Assembly (NCBI GenBank): GCA_039196715.1
Contig: JBCCUP010000009.1
Location: 1 to 64,000, forward strand
DNA: 64,000 nucleotides
Reading direction: 5' to 3'
From: Pseudomonadota bacterium
GTDB taxonomy: Bacteria > Pseudomonadota > Gammaproteobacteria > CALCKW01
Made by a program: the position numbers and the translations under genes. A model generated the notes under the pieces. That model worked only from the letters and a program-made list of their open reading frames with translations. It had not been told where the DNA came from and made no database searches. Numbering within the stretch: position 1 is the stretch's first letter; every line of letters starts with the position of its first letter. Positions 60,628-64,000 of this stretch are shown one piece after another.

Positions 60628-61281
60628 ATGTTCTGGTACCTGCTTTTTGCCGGTGTGGCAGCGTGGTTGATCGGCCGTGAGATTCGGCGACCCGTGCCCT
60701 TCGATGCGCCGCGCGGCAGTTTTTCCTACGGGTACATGGCGACGTTGTCGCTGTGCCTGTTGGTGTGCCTGGGGTTGGCCCTGAGTCACTTGCGCTTCGA
60801 GGCGATGCTGACCGAACACGCCCGGGCCGTGTCGGGCAACCCTGACGCCGACGTGCACTGCCAGTCGTTGCTCGAAACCATGCTGGACCCCTTGCCGATG
60901 GCGGTGGCACACGCTCGCCCGGACACCGGCCAGATCGAATTCAAGGCCACCTGGTGTTCACACCTGGCGGACCACCTCGCGGACCCAGGCAAAGCGCAGG
61001 CCGAAGCCCTCTGGGCCATGCACGTCTTCACGCACGAAGTCATGCACATTCGCGGCGAGATGAATGAGCAGAAGACCGACTGTCAGGCCTACCAGCGCAA
61101 CCAGGCCATGGCCGAACGCTTCGGGATTCCAGCTGACATCGCCGCCCGCAATGCGGCGGCGATCTACGAAAACCGCTCCCGCCACAAAACCTACTATTCG
61201 CCGCAGTGCCGGCCCGGCGGTGTACTGGACGAGCAGCTTCCGTTCCCGCCGTGGGGCGCAACCGCAGTTGTACGTCGCTGA
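60628..61281 (+). CDS. membrane-anchored protein with HExxH metal motif
   Basis: 217 residues. Two N-terminal hydrophobic segments (about 2-17 and 35-53) are followed by a soluble domain. HEVMH (136-140) within THEVMHIRGEMNEQKTDCQAY is a zincin-type HExxH motif, with Glu144, Glu147 and Asp151 as possible third ligands. Cys78, Cys110, Cys152 and Cys194 may form disulfides if the domain is periplasmic. No known peptidase family was recognised. It follows the alcohol dehydrogenase gene by 43 bases and converges on hutU. Confidence 0.6.
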   Translation: MFWYLLFAGVAAWLIGREIRRPVPFDAPRGSFSYGYMATLSLCLLVCLGLALSHLRFEAMLTEHARAVSGNPDADVHCQSLLETMLDPLPMAVAHARPDTGQIEFKATWCSHLADHLADPGKAQAEALWAMHVFTHEVMHIRGEMNEQKTDCQAYQRNQAMAERFGIPADIAARNAAAIYENRSRHKTYYSPQCRPGGVLDEQLPFPPWGATAVVRR

Positions 61282-61318
61282 CGCGCCGGCGGGGAGACCC
61301 GTGGCTCGTCGACAACGG

Positions 61319-62989
61319 TCAGCGCGTCAGACTGGGTAAATTCAACTGGTGCGCCTGCGCACAGGTGATGGCGTCCTCGTACCCGGCGTCCGCGTGGCGC
61401 ATCACGCCGGTCGCTGGGTCGTTCCAGAGCACGCGCGCGATACGCGCGTCGGCGGCTTCGCTGCCGTCGCAGCAGATCACCATGCCGGCGTGCTGCGAGT
61501 AACCCATGCCCACGCCCCCGCCGTGGTGGATCGACACCCAGGTCGCACCCGAGGCGCAATTGAGCAGGGCGTTGAGCAACGGCCAGTCCGACACGGCGTC
61601 CGACCCGTCCTGCATGGCCTCGGTCTCGCGGTTCGGCGAGGCGACCGAACCGGAGTCGAGGTGGTCCCGTCCGATCACGACCGGTGCCGACAACTCGCCG
61701 TTGCGCACCATCTCGTTGAAGGCCAGCCCCAGGCGGTCGCGTTGGCCCAATCCCACCCAGCAGATCCGCGCTGGCAGGCCCTGGAATGCAATACGCTCGC
61801 GTGCCATGTCGAGCCAGCGGTGCAGGTGCGCGTCGTCCGGAATGAGTTCCTTGACCTTCGCGTCGGTCTTGTAGATGTCCTCGGGGTCGCCTGACAACGC
61901 GGCCCAGCGAAACGGGCCGATACCGCGGCAGAACAGCGGTCGGATGTACGCCGGCACAAACCCCGGGAAACTGAAGGCCTCGGTGAAGCCGGCGTCATCG
62001 GCGACCTGGCGGATGTTGTTGCCGTAGTCGAAGGTCGGGACGCCGGCGGCCTTGAACGCCGCCATGGCCTCGACGTGGGTGCGCATCGAGGCGGTGGCCG
62101 CAGCGACCACCGACGCCGGGTCCCGTTCACGGGCGTCGCGCCACGCCGCGAGGCTCCAACCCTGGGGCAGGTACCCGTTGGCCGGATCGTGGGCAGAGGT
62201 TTGATCGGTCAGCAGATCCGGTCGCACGCCGCGCGCAAGCAGTTCGGGCAGCACGTCTGCGGCGTTGCCCAGCAAACCGATGGATTTGGCTTCGCCCGCG
62301 GCGGTCCAGCGCGCGATGGTGTCGAGTGCATGGTCGAGTGAGTCGGTGCGCTCGTCGAGGTAGCGCGTCTTGAGGCGTGCGTCGATCCGGCTGCTGTCGC
62401 ATTCGACCGCGAGGCAACACGCGCCGGCCATCACGGCGGCGAGTGGCTGGGCGCCGCCCATGCCACCGAGGCCTGCGGTCAACACCCACCGGCCTTGCAA
62501 ATCGCCTCCGTAGTGCTGGCGGCCGGCCTCGACAAAGGTCTCGTACGTGCCCTGAACGATGCCCTGCGTGCCGATGTAGATCCACGACCCGGCCGTCATC
62601 TGGCCGTACATCGCCAGGCCCTTGCGATCGAGTTCGTTGAAGTGATCCCAGGTGGCCCAGTGCGGCACGAGGTTGGAGTTGGCGATCAGCACGCGCGGCG
62701 CATCGACGTGGGTGCGAAACACGCCCACGGGTTTGCCCGATTGCACCAGCAGGGTTTCGTCGTCGTCGAGGTGAGTGAGCGTCTCGACAATGCGGTCGAA
62801 GGCCGGCCAGTCGCGCGCGGCGCGGCCGATGCCACCGTAGACCACCAGGTCCTCGGGGTGCTCGGCGACCTCCGGGTGCAGGTTGTTCATCAGCATGCGA
62901 AGCGGGGCTTCGGTCGACCACGACCGGGCGGTGAGTGCGCTGCCGGTCGGCGGTATGACGGTGCGGAGGTTATGGCGGGAATCGGTCAT
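61319..62989 (-). CDS. hutU: urocanate hydratase
   Basis: 556 residues, standard length. The family blocks are clear: [75 protein letters not shown] (tight NAD+ binding), [50 protein letters not shown] and [23 protein letters not shown]. It hydrates urocanate to imidazolone propionate, step 2 of histidine breakdown in the cytoplasm. It overlaps the hutH stop by 4 bases (ATGA). Confidence 0.97.
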   Translation of the reverse strand: MTDSRHNLRTVIPPTGSALTARSWSTEAPLRMLMNNLHPEVAEHPEDLVVYGGIGRAARDWPAFDRIVETLTHLDDDETLLVQSGKPVGVFRTHVDAPRVLIANSNLVPHWATWDHFNELDRKGLAMYGQMTAGSWIYIGTQGIVQGTYETFVEAGRQHYGGDLQGRWVLTAGLGGMGGAQPLAAVMAGACCLAVECDSSRIDARLKTRYLDERTDSLDHALDTIARWTAAGEAKSIGLLGNAADVLPELLARGVRPDLLTDQTSAHDPANGYLPQGWSLAAWRDARERDPASVVAAATASMRTHVEAMAAFKAAGVPTFDYGNNIRQVADDAGFTEAFSFPGFVPAYIRPLFCRGIGPFRWAALSGDPEDIYKTDAKVKELIPDDAHLHRWLDMARERIAFQGLPARICWVGLGQRDRLGLAFNEMVRNGELSAPVVIGRDHLDSGSVASPNRETEAMQDGSDAVSDWPLLNALLNCASGATWVSIHHGGGVGMGYSQHAGMVICCDGSEAADARIARVLWNDPATGVMRHADAGYEDAITCAQAHQLNLPSLTR

Positions 62990-64000
62990 GGATGTGGGTC
63001 CAGGGACAGGTCGGTGAGCTCGGCGGCCTTGGCGGCAGCGCCAGAGCGGATCAGGTCGGCGGCGAGCTCGAGGTCGTTCGCCATGTAGCGGTCGTGGCCG
63101 AGCGCCGGTACACGCGCGCGCAGGCTGGCGATGACCGCTTGCAAGGGCGCGCTGGTGCTCAGTGGCGCACGGTACTCGACACCTTGCGCGGCGCACAGCC
63201 ACTCGACGGCCAGGATGCGGCCAAGGTTGTCGGTCATCCGCGACAGTCGTCGCGCCGCGTGCGCTGCCATTGAGACGTGGTCTTCCTGGTTCGCGCTGGT
63301 CGGGGTCGAGTCGGTCGAGCAGGGGTTTGCCAGATGTTTGTTCTCGCTCATGAGCGCGGCCGTCGTGATCTCGGCGACCATGAAGCCGGAGTTCAACCCC
63401 GGGTCCGGCGAGAGGAAGGGCGGCAGGTCGTATGACAAGGCCGGGTCGACCATCAGCGCGACGCGCCGCTGAGCAATCGCACCGATTTCCGACAGGGCCA
63501 GCGCGATCTGATCCGCCGCGAAGGCCACTGGCTGCGCGTGGAAATTGCCGCCGGACACGATTGCGCCCTCGTCTACCAGCACCAGGGGGTTGTCGGTGAC
63601 CGCGTTGGCTTCAACGGTCAGGGTCTGCCCCGCATGCCGAAGCAGGTCGACGCACGCGCCGGTGACCTGGGGTTGGCAGCGGATGCAGTAGGGGTCCTGC
63701 ACGCGCGTGTCGTGCTCGCGGTGCGACTCGCGTATCGCCGACCCGGCCATGGTCCGGCGCATGGCGGCGGCGACATCGATCTGGCCGCGCTGGCCGCGCA
63801 GCGCGTGTATCGCCGGGTGCAGCGGCGCCGTGGACCCCATGATCGCGTCGGTCGACAGCGCGCTGACCACGACCGCCTCTCGTGCGAGTGTCCAGGCGTC
63901 GAACAACGCCACCAGCGCACACGCGGTGGAAAACTGCGTGCCGTTGATCAGCGCCAGGCCTTCCTTGGCTGCGAGTTCGATCGGCGCAATGCCTGCCGCC
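62986..64000 (-). CDS. hutH: histidine ammonia-lyase, N-terminus outside window
   Basis: The last ~338 codons are present and the frame continues past the right edge. It reads [30 protein letters not shown] at the edge, then [63 protein letters not shown] and [16 protein letters not shown], all typical of the MIO-dependent lyase family and of HutH. The MIO-forming Ala-Ser-Gly lies upstream, beyond the window. The enzyme deaminates histidine to urocanate, the substrate of the adjoining hutU product. Confidence 0.96.
   Translation of the reverse strand, partial: AAGIAPIELAAKEGLALINGTQFSTACALVALFDAWTLAREAVVVSALSTDAIMGSTAPLHPAIHALRGQRGQIDVAAAMRRTMAGSAIRESHREHDTRVQDPYCIRCQPQVTGACVDLLRHAGQTLTVEANAVTDNPLVLVDEGAIVSGGNFHAQPVAFAADQIALALSEIGAIAQRRVALMVDPALSYDLPPFLSPDPGLNSGFMVAEITTAALMSENKHLANPCSTDSTPTSANQEDHVSMAAHAARRLSRMTDNLGRILAVEWLCAAQGVEYRAPLSTSAPLQAVIASLRARVPALGHDRYMANDLELAADLIRSGAAAKAAELTDLSLDPHP

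Noticed and set aside
1-64000. tRNA, rRNA, CRISPR arrays, insertion sequences, phage genes
   Set aside because: Looked for T-loop-like GGTTCGAATCC patterns, regularly spaced repeats, transposase motifs and terminal inverted repeats; none was convincing by eye.

Overview
The window is 64 kb of dense, high-GC bacterial chromosome with short intergenic gaps and many ATGA/GTGA start-stop overlaps. The housekeeping genes (csrA, dgkA, greB, DNA polymerase II, kefG-kefB, rbgA, an RRM RNA-binding protein, hutUH) point to a Gammaproteobacterium. The catabolic genes (sulfoacetate-type, quaternary-amine-type, histidine) and a stand-alone ectoine synthase suggest a marine or saline heterotroph. No rRNA, tRNA, CRISPR array or insertion sequence was recognised.

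Layout. (1) 1-5 kb: a possible partial gene, a small exported protein, an Asp/Glu-racemase-superfamily enzyme, a tandem pair of membrane desaturases with a hotdog protein, and a class II aldolase. (2) 5-9 kb: LD-carboxypeptidase, RRM protein with its terminator, crotonase, dgkA, csrA. (3) 8.7-17 kb: a LacI-family regulator facing a TctA-TctB fusion permease, a tctC broken by an in-frame amber codon, CoA-acylating sulfoacetaldehyde dehydrogenase (sauS-like), sulfoacetate-CoA ligase (sauT-like) and pta. Hairpins lie in three of the gaps. (4) 17-19.7 kb: an L,D-transpeptidase and a small paralogue of its N-terminal domain, sharing the same promoter-proximal motif. (5) 19.8-25.4 kb: VOC proteins, MFS transporter, rbgA, DsbA-like isomerase, M20 amidohydrolase. 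(6) 25.4-31 kb: a five-gene minus-strand operon (HAD-UbiA fusion, GtrA, DprE1, DprE2-like SDR, GT-C-type membrane protein) matching polyprenyl-phospho-D-arabinose synthesis. It begins at an AT-rich upstream region beside an AraC regulator. (7) 32.1-41.4 kb: a racemase-gene remnant, then a LysR gene divergent from a four-gene operon: non-pyrrolysine MttB-family methyltransferase, two FAD/GcvT demethylating dehydrogenases and a class III aminotransferase. (8) 41.4-49 kb: a NaChBac-like channel, exporters, GFA protein, DUF3565 protein, SDR, aldehyde dehydrogenase, greB, SGNH lipoprotein. (9) 49-57 kb: DNA polymerase II, SPFH protein, FAD-linked oxidase, kefGB. (10) 57-64 kb: 2OG-Fe(II) oxygenase, solitary ectC, methyltransferase, iron alcohol dehydrogenase, an HExxH membrane protein, and hutU with partial hutH.

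The most interesting unit is region 7. Its gene order reads as three successive N-demethylations followed by transamination, as would be expected for an N,N,N-trimethyl omega-amino acid. Region 6 (arabinose donor outside actinobacteria) and region 3 (sulfoacetate route lacking Xsc, with an amber codon in the binding protein) follow.
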